A DNA stretch of 64,000 bases, from positions 77,377,189 to 77,441,188 of the forward strand of contig NC_134455.1 of assembly GCF_047948215.1 (NCBI RefSeq). The letters are read 5' to 3'. A program made the translations under genes and the position numbers. Below, one piece after another: positions 33,538 through 44,826 of this stretch. Every line of letters begins with the position of its first letter. The first letter of the stretch is position 1. The notes under the pieces were generated by a model. It searched no databases. It saw nothing but the letters and a program-made list of their open reading frames with translations, and was not told where the DNA came from. The stretch is from Lycorma delicatula (lineage: Eukaryota; Arthropoda; Insecta; Hemiptera; Fulgoridae).

Positions 33538-34640
33538 GTGAAGGAAGCTCACCCTGATAGTAGCGGGACTAATAGCGCTGCAGAGACCGAGACTGAAGAT
33601 TGGCGTATGGGGGCGTCCCGTTTAGAGTCCAGACGTAGCGAAAGGAAGATGAGATCAGATGATGAAATGGGGGGTGAACACTTGGCTTCGAAAGCATCGG
33701 GGAAACGGTGGCTGCGGCTTTCCATACCTTGTTCTGAAGAAAAGAAGAAAACGAAGGCTAGTTTTAGGGGCTTCTTGTCCTACAGGGAAGCAATTCTGAT
33801 CAAGAGACGCGGTTTATCACCGGTAGCGTCCCACATTGTAAAGGGGAAGCCAGAAGAAGTGAGGGGAACTGATAGCAACAATAGATATCAACGGCGGGAG
33901 AGACGTCTAGCTTTCAATACAAAAGTTCTACTTAAATACGTGAGAGAGATGAGTTTGCTTATCAGACAGAATGGGAACACGAACACGGTGATCAAAGAGT
34001 GTTCACTGAATAAGGAATGGCTCGCTCGAATGGTTGAAATGTTTAAGGACGTTTTAGACGAGATTGGCACAGAGCCTCAGGCGAAGCAGCCCTCTCAGCC
34101 GGAAATGATGGAGAAAGCTGCACAGACGCGTGTGAGATCTGAGCGTCCTTTGCTGCTTTAAGAGGTGGCTACTCAGACCCCGGGTGGGGGTCTGACTCAG
34201 ATGCCTCATGGAGAACGTAATCAGGGCGATTTACTTCAGGCCCTTGAAGAAAGGGTTTCTGATGAGGCTCTTTTTCAATTGGTTCAACGGAGTTGGCCGA
34301 AAAAGACATTTTGTTCTTCTGCACGTTATTGTCGTTGACTCTGTCAAGGGGGAAGACAGGATGGTTCCCTGCCTTATGAAGGCCATCCCTGATGTGGTGA
34401 TGGCAGATAGTGAAGTATGTTTTTGCGAGCCTGCTAGACGGGTGGTAGCTACTTCCGTCAGTTGGTGGAATATTTTGGCAGAAGTAGTGGCTGTAAATCC
34501 CAGGTGTTCCTTGACGTCAGGGCATCGGTGACCAGGTGCTCAAGAGCCGTCTTCCACCGAAGAGGCCGGTGGGGCCACCTTCAGCGACAGTTTTCGTGAA
34601 GGCGGCTGGTAGATTCTATGCTGACATCCTGCGAACATAC
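33538..34640 (+). pseudogene. R1-like LINE ORF1, N-terminal and middle part
   Basis: An open frame of 207 codons (33538-34161) rich in Arg, Lys, Glu and Ser ends in taa, but the same frame continues afterwards ('E-V-A-T-Q-T-P', 'E-E-R-V-S-D-E-A-L-F', 'W-P-K-K-T-F') to about 34330. The sequence then shifts frame ('V-V-D-S-V-K-G-E-D') to 34531 and shifts again to 'V-K-A-A-G-R-F-Y-A-D-I-L-R-T' (34593-34637), a block typical of R1-clade ORF1 just before the central domain. GC content and codon use are unlike the surrounding AT-rich DNA. There is no Cys-knuckle here; those would lie further downstream. ORF1 proteins of this type coat the element's RNA. Confidence 0.6.
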
Positions 34641-35238
34641 CAACCCCCGTAGGGGGAAATCATCCACCTTTGTGATGTTACTGGTCACCATAGCACCCCC
34701 TCCATTCCAAGCCCTGGGGATTTACCGGATGTCGTCTTAGGACCACTAATTGATTACGTTCCACAATCTTCAGCCAGGCCTCGGTCGGGATGCCACCGAT
34801 GTAAATGCCTCGGAAAGACATTTGCATCACTAAAATAAATGTAAAATTTCGACTTCACGTAGGCCTCAAACGGACATCTTCACATCCAGCCTAACATAAT
34901 TACCACAAACTAACTGACCGAAACCGTGGAAGCGCGAACCCCGCGCCTATTTAAAATTTGACAACACCGTTCGCGACTGTGAATGCCTCAGAAAACGAAC
35001 GAGTTTAAAGTTAAATTAGTGCTACATTCATACCAATCAAAATTATGTCCTACGCAATATAGAAATTCAGACCTACATCCAAATAAGTCGACCAAATTCG
35101 GTAACCTAACAAGAGGAATGCAACCTCATTCCGGTCCACACAGGAGCCGGGGAAAAACCCTGCACCCCCACCCGGTCCCATCATTTTATTTATTTATCGA
35201 TTCTCCGGGCGATGATAACGATCATTCGTTTTTCGCCC

Positions 35239-35271
<33 letters not shown>

Positions 35272-35289
35272 GGTGTCTCGCGTTTCTTT
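34641..35289. other. inserted retroelement UTR with internal poly(A)
   Basis: After ORF1 breaks off, the sequence becomes non-coding and moderately GC-rich, with 'gaaaccgtggaagcgcgaac' and 'aggagccggggaaaaacc', then a run of 28 or more A at about 35240-35268. The A run suggests a plus-oriented retroposed sequence ending here. The long plus frame 34983-35699 runs straight through the A run (encoding poly-Lys) and is not a gene. A minus-strand reading as the UTR of the RT fragment to the right is the alternative. Confidence 0.4.
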
Positions 35290-36333
35290 ACCAAGTTACG
35301 ATCAGGACCGCCACCGGGAGAGGGAAGCCACAACCCCGGTCGCACGGGTTAACATACCCCGGCAGCGGGAACCCCAAATCGAATCATAAACAATACCAAT
35401 ATAACCATGGCACGATGCCTATGCACCTACCTCCAATCAATCCAATGCCTACGCCGAAACCTAGCCACCCGGTAACTTACCATGATCGAGTGACTCAATT
35501 AAACTCCCCCTGCAGACCTACACATCGCAAGGGCGCAAAGAAAACCAGCCGCTATAGACCACTCCTCGTGGATCATCCAGTTATTACGGAGATCCAAAAA
35601 GGAATGTATTCTCTCATATTCCCTAACAGCTCATGGACGTTCAACCTCGTGTCGGGGGCAGACGTAGAACACGAACGAAGATGTTCACTGTATTATTAGT
35701 CCCGCAATCCTGACATTGACTCGAATCCACCAAACAAAACGTAGCCAAACTTGCTGAAAGGCACCGTGCCCAGAGAGAAACTGTGATATACCGATTGGGG
35801 AAGACCCATCCAATCGCACCTAAATCAGACACTATCGAAATATACCATGCGTGCAGCTACCTATGGGGCCAAGCTAACCTGCCAAGATCCAAGGCCCCGG
35901 TCTTCAATCTCTTGCTTCCGATCTGATTTTAATAGTTACTTACCTTGGAAATGTAGCGTTCCTTACGCTCATCAACCAAGATATCTATTGCTTTGACTCA
36001 TTGTAAAACACAGACTGTCTCCCGTGAGACTGTTCTATAACCGCCTATAACAGCCAGCAAGAGGAGTCGCTGGGCCCGCAGCAAACTATCTCGGGTATTT
36101 TTGAGACGTGACGTACCGAATAAGGAGACCAGCCATCCGAACCCGGATTCGTCGGGAAGCAGCAAATATGCCCTTAAGCTACATCATTGTGAATTTCTCT
36201 GAGCTGAAAATCATCTTTGTTGGATACTCTACATTCGGAGTGTCTCACAAGCATGAGCAGCTTGGAACACTACCTGGTTTCGCCAATCGCTTTCAATCAG
36301 TAGCAGCGCGTCGTCAGCATAAGCGGCGAAACG
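35290..36333 (-). pseudogene. R1-type LINE ORF2 fragment: RT and C-terminus
   Basis: On the minus strand, starting at 36333, comes 'A-Y-A-D-D-A-L-L-L-I-E', the catalytic YxDD box of reverse transcriptase, then 'A-A-H-A-C-E-T-L'. After a deletion the frame shows 'L-L-R-A-Q-R-L-L-L-L-A-V' and 'G-Y-R-T-V-S' (36010-36080), the conserved block C-terminal to the thumb in R1-clade elements. Then comes 'Q-F-L-S-G-H-G-A-F' (about 35752-35780), followed by Cys-containing 'C-Q-D-C-G' (the CCHC-type finger region) near 35700. There are several stops and frameshifts. Only the part from the catalytic box onward is present; it is in antisense to the host ORF1 and interrupts it. Confidence 0.75.
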
Positions 36334-36658
36334 ACAACGTATCCCTGGTAGAGTCTGGTTTCATCGCGGCCCGTCAGGGTCAGGGGGAAGAGCTTCTCCT
36401 TCGAGTACGGGCCGAGGGCGACGATGCTGAATGGTTCCGTAAGGAGATTTCAGAAAAGGAGGATGATGTTACGTCGGTGTTGGGAGGTAGGCGGGTCCAG
36501 ATCCTTATTAAGGATGTGGATGCCTTAACCATAGAAGAGAAATTCATGAGAGATCTTCCTCGTGTTACTGGCGACTCTGTTACGATTTATGTGCTTTCGA
36601 TGAGACCTATGGTGCTCGTCCAGGATAGGTGGGATGCTCCGTCGTCTCATCACCGCTG
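36334..36658 (+). pseudogene. R1-like LINE ORF1, central part after the insertion
   Basis: The frame resumes with 'D-N-V-S-L-V-E-S-G' and contains 'E-E-L-L-L-R-V-R-A-E-G', 'L-G-G-R-R-V-Q-I-L-I-K-D-V-D' and 'V-T-G-D-S-V-T-I', the order seen in gag-like ORF1 proteins of R1-clade elements, where Cys-knuckles should follow. They do not: the frame ends at 36656-36658 and UTR-like sequence begins. An apparent Met at 36108 lies in the antisense RT insert and is not the real start. Confidence 0.6.
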
Positions 36659-36715
36659 AGTGGACGGTGACTTCTGACGGAGCCATGTGGGGAGTAAATG
36701 AGTCCGTAGTCACGG

Positions 36716-37040
36716 TTAGGGGATCCCTTCGGGGATTCCCCATTAGTGGCAAGCCGGGAAGATTGTAAGACGGTAATCCTGGTGGGAATCCCTTTGGGGG
36801 TTCCTCATTACAGGCAAGGCGTAAAGACCGGAGTTCCGGTGGGGTTATCCCTTCAAGGTCCCCTCATTTGAGGCATGGCGACTAATCGAATGACCGGGTC
36901 CCGACTACCTGTGTGTCGGATCTTGTGTTCTGACGTGGTAATTTGAGGCGATGGCACCACCCGGATCTGTATTTTTGCTTAATTACGGGTTCAGCTTTGG
37001 GGGCTAGGGTAATATAAAAAATAATAGTAATAATAATAAA
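36716..37040 (+). repeat. LINE 3' UTR with ~60-bp degenerate tandem repeats
   Basis: Three units each carry a '(g)atccctt(c/t)..gg..(t/c)cc' hairpin-like core followed by 'cattag/cattac/catttg' and 'ggcaagcc/ggcaaggcg/ggcatggcg' (cores at 36721, 36786 and 36845). The stretch ends in 'aataatagtaataataataa' (37017-37036). Such short GC-rich hairpin repeats plus a triplet tail suit an LINE 3' end recognised by its own reverse transcriptase. Confidence 0.6.
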
Positions 37041-37123
37041 CTACCTAAGAATTACGATTTGCATTAAAAAAATACCTATATTTTTTAATATGTATTTTAC
37101 GCACTAAGTTTTATCCACTTCAA

Positions 37124-37930
37124 TTACGTCATAATAATCAATACACAATAGTAATCAATATTGTGCTTTCTAGCCAAAGACACATCGAATAATAGTCCAT
37201 CATAATCATCATCAGTGTCCTGCCTAGTGGCAGATCCCTTACACCATTGCTGTCTATCCATGGGGCTATTCCAAACCTTCTCCTTCATCTCTTTGTAGTT
37301 TTGAATCTTCAACTCATCTGTTAAATTCATTATTCGTCTTCTTTCTTTTTAGTTTTTTTTTTTTTTTTTTACTGTTTCTTCTAGTGCAGCAGTTAAGATT
37401 CCACTTTCTCCAAATCATATGTCCTAACCAGTTTCATTTTCTTTTATGTACTTCCCGTTTAAGTTTTGTTTCTTTTTTAATTCTGTTCATGACTTCAATC
37501 CTTATTTGATCCATCCTTCTCCATGTTCACATTTCAAAAGCATCAATGCAGTTTCTCTCTCTCTCTTCCGTATTGACAAGGTTTCACTACTATACAAGAC
37601 ACTACATAGCACTTGGTTAACCTCTTCCTGAATTTTAAGCCTAGTCTTTGGCTACACAATAATCTCTCTTCTTACTAAAGACTTCCTTTGTTATCGCTGT
37701 TCTTCATTTTATTTCCACTCCGCTTTTCTAATCCTCTGTCAACATACTACCAAAAAATCTGTAATGTTTTTTACTTTTTCTATTCTTCCTTCACCTTTTT
37801 CACTAGTAATTTTCCTTGTCCTTTAATCACATTACTTTAGTTTTTCCTGGGTTTACTTTTATTCCAAACTCTTTTAGTTTTCCTCCAAGGCTATAAACAA
37901 TCTCTGAATAGTGTGTTGTTATCAACTAAA
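37124..37930 (-). pseudogene. RTE-like LINE, reverse transcriptase 3' part
   Basis: On the minus strand, from 37930 downwards: 'E-F-G-I-K-V-N-P-G-K-T-K-V-M' (the block just after the catalytic centre), a 'D-F-L-V-V' relic of 'FKYLGS', 'V-L-Y-S-S-E-T-L-S-I-R-K' (the 'LYGSETW' block, about 37590), and 'M-L-L-K-C-E'. In the final open stretch (37330-37124) 'Y-K-E-M-K-E-K-V-W...D-R-Q-Q-W' corresponds to the C-terminal 'K..A.DR..WR' motif. The order and spacing fit RTE-type elements. Multiple frameshifts; it overlaps no other element and is close to the R1-like tail on the opposite strand. Confidence 0.7.
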
Positions 37931-39154
37931 ATTTTCATCAACAGTTCTTATACATACATCTTATTTTTTATCCTCCTATACTTATTCCTTCTTCCATAGT
38001 AGAATATTATGAATTTATAGGAATTCACAGTAAAATATAAATTACTTGTTAATTTAATTTTACATTAAAATTAGAATGCATGAATGTAATTAAATTTTAA
38101 GAATTGTTAAATATCAATTTCAGAATTTTTTTTATTACCATCAAATCATAAGTAAAAATAATGATACAGACCCCTTCAGCCTGATTTTTATCTTATATGA
38201 TTATGTCAATATTAATTTTATTCATAAGGTAATTATACACATTGACATCACCATCTGCTAAGTTGAAAGCTGCTAAGACTGTAAGCTGGATAAAATCTCA
38301 AAGACGCACTACAAAATAAACAAAATTGTAGTTTTTATATAGTAATCTATTTCTCTCCATTTCTCTAAAAATGTTACATAACAGCAGCTGCTAAAAGTTA
38401 TGAAAAATGTTTTTATACATTTTTCCTTTTCTGATCAGCTAGTATGTTTGTCTAAATTATTATACATATTGCTATTTAAATAAAAATAATTTAAATTTAT
38501 AACTTAGAAACGAAACATTATTTTGTGAATAAGAATTTTTTCTACATAATTAAATATACACAAAATTATATACTGTTATAATAATATAATTATTTTTATA
38601 ATTACATAATGCATTCAAGTTGGTTTTTGAGGTGTTTGACTGGATATAGAACAGAGATTGTCTATTGGCTGTTATCTGAATCCCCAAATGGAAAGGGTAG
38701 GTCGATGCTAGGATGTAGGGGATGATAAGCAACAATGCAACTGCACTACAGGACAATGCAGCCACAGATTGCATGCTGCATCGAACACCAATAGTTACTG
38801 ATTGCGAGCTAATCAAGTTAAGAACAATGACCTAATCTACTGAACAAAAATTCAGAATGGATACTAGGGTTTGCGTCAGCCAAATATATTTAAAAAAATG
38901 TAATTATGTAAAATGTAAGCTGTATGCTTTACTTACTGAATCGTGTGCCAAAATAATGATTTTATACATCCAAATAATATATTATATCTACTTTATTTTA
39001 ACATTATTAATTAAATGTATTTTAGTTAACATTAACAATACCTTAGTTACAATAGTTGTGCTTATTTTCAGTTTAACTGTCAGTAATTATTTTAATTTGA
39101 AACAACAGTTGAATATTAAAAATTAAAAAACATAATTTTGAAAAAAAAGAAAAA
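37931..39154. other. AT-rich DNA, no gene seen
   Basis: Minus frame 38550-38816 and plus frame 38857-39126 are open but AT-codon-biased and without motifs. The section 38630-38830 is slightly less AT-rich and contains no recognisable repeat. Confidence 0.45.
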
Positions 39155-39303
39155 GAACATTGCTGGCAGACAATGTTTTTTAATATAGCATAATTATATA
39201 ACGTGCCGGTGACAATCAGTTATATCTTTAAGCTGCTACCTTGGAATTAACATACATACATACACCCTAAGTACATTACACTCCTTTTTGGGCAGTTCTG
39301 TGA
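39155..39303 (+). repeat. family B repeat, short deletion derivative
   Basis: 'aacattgct', 'aatatagcataatta', 'cgtgccggtgaca', 'agctgctacc', 'acatacatacatacaccc', 'tacattacactc' and 'tttttgggcagttctgtg' follow the family order but lack the central AT tract and the 'ggattccaac' block. Confidence 0.7.
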
Positions 39304-39454
39304 AAACACTTGCAATGCAACAATTTCACATGTACAAAGTACTAGGTTTCCGAATCATACAAAACGAAGCGTTGAAAGGGAAGTCATTAAAAAACCACTC
39401 ATTCATTACATATATTTTTGAATTTTTTTAAATTTATATGTATATATAGTTTTT

Positions 39455-39738
39455 GAAGTCGAGAGTTATAAGGTTCGAGTCCTTGTAATGGCAGGTGCTT
39501 TTATATGGATTTTAATACTAGACTGTGGATACCGGTGTTCTTTGGTGATTGGGTTTCAGTTAACCACATGTCTCAGGAGTGGTCAACCTGGATCTGTTTC
39601 AGGACTACATGTTTACCGGTAAATTTGCACTTACATTTGCAGCTGCAGGGCTGGAAAATCGTTAGCAGTAATTGCATTTGCCTATACACACTCACCCAGA
39701 TTTTGCAGCAAGCTGAGAAAACTGGTTGAAATAAATAA
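39455..39738 (+). repeat. SINE-2b copy
   Basis: It begins with the B-box region 'aggttcgagtcc' (39470-39481), then the SINE-2 body 'gtggataccggtgttctttggtg...ttaaccacatgtctcagg', and then the alternative 2b tail 'gcagctgcagggc', 'gcagtaattgcatttgcc'. The A-box part is missing. It runs directly into a family B fragment at about 39740. Confidence 0.75.
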
Positions 39739-39739
39739 A

Positions 39740-39828
39740 ATATATTTGTATAGCCTACGACACTCCCGGTAACGTAAGGATTCCAACGCCGGTTTTTAAT
39801 CTATACTTCTTTTTGGAGAGTCGTGTAA
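39740..39828 (+). repeat. family B repeat, right-end fragment
   Basis: 'tatagcctacgacactcccggtaacgtaaggattccaacgc' followed, after a deletion, by the right terminus 'tttttggagagtcgtg'. Confidence 0.7.
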
Positions 39829-42269
39829 TAAACTAGAACATTACACAGTAAACTTTTATACGTGTTTTAATTTCAGTTAAAGAAGACACAGATGTTTATA
39901 TATATATATATAAAATTATAAGGAAGGAAATTAGCCTGACGTTGAAAAGTTTTTCCCATTTGATATTTTAACATTTCTATCATTTTTGGTGATTCTACGT
40001 ACAAAAAAAAATGATTCGCAGCAAGTATTTTTCTGTTTTTTTTTTATTCTTATATTACTTTTCCAACTGTAGTGATGTATACTGCTACAGATAAAACGGA
40101 AAAGTAAATACATGGGTCAAAAATATGTATTGGTATTTTTGTGCGTTAATGGAAATTCTTCTCTAAACCAAGTACACCGATTTTCTTCAAATTTGGTGGA
40201 TAGGTACTACTACCTTTGGAGGGAATGAATGTATTAAATATTTGAAAAAAATGAAAATTGGGATAGTGGCGTTTGTTTGGCATGGCCAAACAAAATATTA
40301 AATTTTTAACGGGGCACTTTAGCAAAAACTACTTACAAAAGTTGAAGTTATTTTAATCAAGATCACAAATTACCATAAATTTTTATTTATTATTCACCAC
40401 CCTCGCCAACAAATGACTTAACATATTCTTTTTCCTTTTTTAGTTATATCTTTTTTCTGAGTAAAAGAGAAAGTCGAAGTTATTTACATTTATATTTTCT
40501 GCATCAATAGACCTTCAAACCACTATAAAATTATTTGCCCATGCCTCTTCAGTGGTGTTAAAACAATACTTTTAAATTTAAAAAAAAAAAAAAAAATTAA
40601 TTTAAATCCACAAAATTAGTTACTCATTGCATTCAAAATATAAAATTCTTAATTTTTTACTGCCCTTACATTTACTATTTCTTGAAAACGAAATTATTAA
40701 AAAAATTTCATCCTCACTCTAGAACGTCACAACTTTGTTTATTTAGAATTACTGCTGAATCATTGTATTTTTTAAAACAATTTTATAACGTTTTTTTATA
40801 AATTATCCCCACTTAGGGATTATTTTCTTAAAAATTCATTTTACCCGAATCTTTCCTCTTGAGTATTGAAGCCGCCAAATAGAAAAAAATGTTCACAATT
40901 TCAAATTTTCAATTCTCAAAATGTATTTTGTTAAAGTAACTAAAGTGACTTTATAACCCTCTGATGGGTTGGCCCGATTAAAAAATATCGGAGTAATTTT
41001 TTAAAATAATTTTAGTTTTTTTTAAATTTTAAATCGAGTTTAGTGAGTATTTTAATCATTAAAAACATCCCTTTGATGCATGAGCCTCCAAATTTTCAAT
41101 AAATCGAAAACAATTTTTTTTTTTAAGTTCTAATGCTAATATAATAATATTAAAAATGTTGGTTACTGTTTTATTTTGTTGAGCATTTTGGCTTCAAAAT
41201 CTAAATTAAACATTTTAAAATAAAAAAAGGAATTTTTTCAAAAATTAATTGCATAAAATGCCTGCTACGCCGATCAAATTATGTAATTCATTACCCTGTT
41301 TTTTTTTTTTTACAAATATACAAGTTAAATCATTTGAAAGATTTGTTCATGTGATACTAAAAGGATAATTAAATTCTTTGTATATCAATACTATATTTTT
41401 ATATGGAAGATCTATAATCCAGGAATAAATAGAACATTTTTTACTGCAAAAAGAAATAAACAGTTATCCTTGAAGAAAGATGCTGGTAGTCTACCCACAG
41501 TCTTCTGAGGGAATTGGAATAATTTTAACGAAATAAACTCCTATTGTTCTACTCAGATCATTACTGTTCAATGATTTTGGTTTAACAGATTTTAATGAAT
41601 GCTAAAATACAAACATATTTCCCTTCAAAAATTTCATAGTTTCGAGAATAGATATAATATTTTTCTTAAAAGAAACAACTCGCCCATTTTGAAATTACGC
41701 GGCATGTAAAAATATCCAACTGAATAAAAAATCAATCAGTCATAATATATCATTGTGTTGAGCAGATTATAATCTAAGGAAAAAAAAGATTAACAAAAAT
41801 TTAATAAAAGAAAAATTTTGAAAAAATAATATTAATAATTATAAAAATATTGAATAAGTTACGATAATTACAGCTGTTAATTTTTTGTTGATAAAATAAT
41901 AAATCCTTTATGTAACCGTACTGTAACGCATGTAAAATACACATAAGATAGTGTATACACAATTATAAAAAAATCAGTTTTTCTTTCTCACTGCTTTCGC
42001 CGGAAGCCATTTTCTTCATATAAAAAAAAAATTATTTTTTATTTTATGTTTCTTCGTGTTAAAATTACCCATTTGGGTAATTTTTCAAAACGGTGTGACG
42101 TAATATTAATCCAGAAAGTAATACATAAATATATATTTTGTATACAATTGAGTGCAGATTATATTGAAATAAAAACAAATATAATGTATATAGAATTAGA
42201 GTAATGAAAATATAACCTTAAAAATAATTTCATTCTAGTTTTTCTCATGTCCAGTATCTTAATTGTAAA
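39829..42269. other. AT-rich DNA, possible unrecognised transposon sequence
   Basis: 40130-41300 contains transposon-like phrases such as 'caccgattttcttcaaatttggtgg' without a coding frame. The word 'tatgtattggtatttttg' (40123-40140) occurs in reverse complement at about 52926-52943. A perfect hairpin 'aaaattaccca-tt-tgggtaatttt' sits at 42061-42084. No gene. Confidence 0.4.
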
Positions 42270-42557
42270 CCTAACGGGTTGTTCTAGTGGTGAACTCGTC
42301 ATCGCAAATCAGCTGATTTCAAATTTGAAAATTCTAAGGTTCAAATCCAAGACAATAGCTTTTATAAGGATTTGAATACTAGGTCGTGGATACCGATATT
42401 TTTTGGTGGTTGGGTTTTCAATTAACCACACATCTCAGGAATGGTCGACCTGAAATTGTGCAAGACTATACACTTCATTTACATTCATAAACATCATCCT
42501 AATTCATCTTATGAATTAACACCTTACAGTGGTTCCGGAGGCTAAACAAAAAAAAAG
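42270..42557 (+). repeat. SINE-2 copy, full length
   Basis: The head 'cgggttgttctagtggtgaac' and B-box-like 'aggttcaaatccaag' are followed by the complete SINE-2 body and the 'cagtggttccggaggctaaac' end plus A run. Confidence 0.85.
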
Positions 42558-43089
42558 AAGAGTATTTTAAGTATCAGAATAGATGTTAGGTGGCATAACA
42601 AAAATGGTTATGTAAACGTGAAATATGAATTAATCTTGAAACTGGAATAATTATTCTCATGATAAAATGAAATGCCAGAATATGAGTATTAAAGAAATAA
42701 GAAAGGTTCCTTTTTTACTAAATCATACATAATGCCACTCATCGGCATTCTATTTTCAACGAAATGTATGATGTATTCCAACATACAATTAATATCTTTA
42801 GTCAAATATCGAAAGAAACAAGTTATGTAGGCAACATCATTATTATTAGAGAAAGAAAAAATTTCACTGGTGACGTTTTACGTCAGCTGCTTTAAATATT
42901 TTACAGTCAATATCATTAATTGAATAAGAATTAATATTTTCATATTCTGTGTTTTTAAAAATATGTATAGTGTTAATAAATATATTGATTTGTTTTTAAA
43001 ACAAAAATTACGTTTGGAGAAAATTCTAAGAAAATGTAAAATTAAACCAATAAATATGTAAAATAAATTAAAGTGCATTTAAAATACAC

Positions 43090-43410
43090 ATAGAATAAGT
43101 AAAGGAATGAAAGGGTTAAATTTGAACAGTATCTGATTAAAAATCTTACGGTAGCCATTAAACTTAATGAAAGAGGAATGAAGAGGGAGAAGAAACGACT
43201 ATATGAAATACTCGGTCTCAATAAAGGGGAGATTTGAGTGAACGCAATTAATGTTAAAAGTAAAGAAGATGAACGAAATCATGAAAAAGGAAAAGGAGAT
43301 TGTTTGGTATTAAGAGAAGGGAGTGAGGAGAAAAAGAAGGAGATAAACGTTCGATTAATGGTGGGGGAAGAAAGAGTTTAGTTTATGAGAAGAGTTGTAA
43401 AAAGGCTTAT
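43090..43410. repeat. purine-rich tract
   Basis: Plus strand strongly enriched in A and G ('gaggaatgaagagggagaag') without tandem periodicity. No open frame. Confidence 0.6.
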
Positions 43411-43920
43411 GAAATGAAATAAATGTAAACAATGTTTGCGTCATACGCTACAAATTCTTCCGTTTTAGAAAATATTAATTTACAATTACTGATGATATAT
43501 CATAGTTATCTTATAAAGAAACGACGTTGTGGTTATATAGCTGTCACACCCCCAGCTTCTAAAAGAATAATTGTTTGATATTTTGTATGATACGGTACGG
43601 TTACAGGATTAATACTGAATCTTGACTTTTACTACATAACGAATGACAACTCCTCCCATTATTTGTTATTCATGTATAAAATGATATAAACAAAATAGAT
43701 AACAAAATGAGATGCTGTAATATACAAACTATTTTCAGTGCTACAAAACATAAGTTTACACGTAGTATTGTATATAAAAATGTCTGATGCTTGATCTTAT
43801 AACTATGGCAACTTAACATATCAGTTTTTCAAAGCTTTAAGCAATATTTCATATTGCGTAATACTTGCCAACCTGTAAAAAAAAATTTTAACAATTTTAG
43901 AATTAATAATATCACAAAAG

Positions 43921-44244
43921 ATAAATATTAAAAATTAAAAAAAAACACGACTACAAAAAAAAACATTGCTTTTTAATAATTATTGAATATTTACTAATAT
44001 AGTATAATTAAAGTGCGTGCGGGTGATAATTTTATAGTATTTCAATGTAGTATAATTTTGTTTTCAAATTTTTTAATTTAATTTTATATATATACATACT
44101 TATATACCGTATGAAACTCTCGGTAACGTAAGGATTCCAACGCGGGTACATTCATCTAAATCGGTTCAGCCGTTCAGCTGCTACGGTGGAAAAAACATAC
44201 ATTTGTACATACACTCTAAATACATTACACTTTGGACAGTCATG
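43921..44244 (+). repeat. family B repeat, copy with both ends
   Basis: Left 'cacgacta' at 43946 and right 'cagtcatg' at 44237-44244 are near-complementary termini. In between are 'gcgggtgataatttt', a short TA tract (44085-44105), 'ctcggtaacgtaaggattccaacgcggg', 'aaatcggttcagccgttcagctgc' and 'acattacac'. About 300 bp, no frame. Confidence 0.8.
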
Positions 44245-44773
44245 TAATAAATTATATTAGAGTTAAAACCAAAGTGAGTATTAATTATAAATAAATTTAA
44301 AATGTTAAAATTTTTCAAAGGTTTATTTATTTATCGTACTAAAAACAACTGTTTTTAATTTTTACAAATTCATACGGATTTTTTATTAATGAAAGTTGAT
44401 TTTTATTCGGTTTTTCATAGGCTCAATTAAAATCAATTTTCTCAGAATAAAATTTTTACACCTTTTGATAATATATTTACGCATTTATTTGTCATTTAAA
44501 AAAGTTATTGTATTTTAAACACTGGATACCTTGAAAACTAGGCAAAATAAAGTTCTGGGATCTGTTTCATTCGATTTGTCAGCTCAAGAAATATAAGAAA
44601 CTATCAAGTTTACTCCTACTGAACTTTCTCCGGGGGAACTGAAACCATGCGAAATATTTCGCTACATGTGACTCGATAACAAAGCGTTTTCAGATATGTG
44701 TTTGTATGAATCTTTTCCTTATTTCAAGCTCTAGAATCAGTTTCTAGATATTTCGCTTTCCATTTGAATTGCC

Positions 44774-44775
<2 letters not shown>

Positions 44776-44826
<51 letters not shown>

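Larger units (their letters stand above)
33485..37040 (+). mobile_element. R1-like LINE, internally deleted and invaded
   Basis: In plus order the stretch holds an ORF1-like (gag-like) region 33538-34640, foreign DNA 34640-36333, the rest of ORF1 36334-36658, then a 3' UTR with degenerate ~60-bp repeats and a '(taa)n'-type tail at 37009-37040. No plus-strand ORF2 (endonuclease/RT) lies between ORF1 and the 3' UTR, so the copy lost its ORF2 by internal deletion at about 36600-36660. The 5' end abuts the AAT tail of the preceding LINE. Confidence 0.6.

Noticed and set aside
33538..34161. A host gene on the basis of a 207-codon frame
   Set aside because: The frame continues past the stop into blocks of R1-like ORF1 and is followed by LINE 3' UTR features.
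34983..35699. A 238-codon open frame, the longest in the window
   Set aside because: It runs through a poly(A) tract (encoding poly-Lys) and through antisense RT sequence; no domain, Pro/His-rich antisense composition.
36108..36333. The first ~75 codons of a plus frame starting at 36108
   Set aside because: This part is antisense of the RT fragment with the AYADD box; only the part from about 36334 is ORF1.
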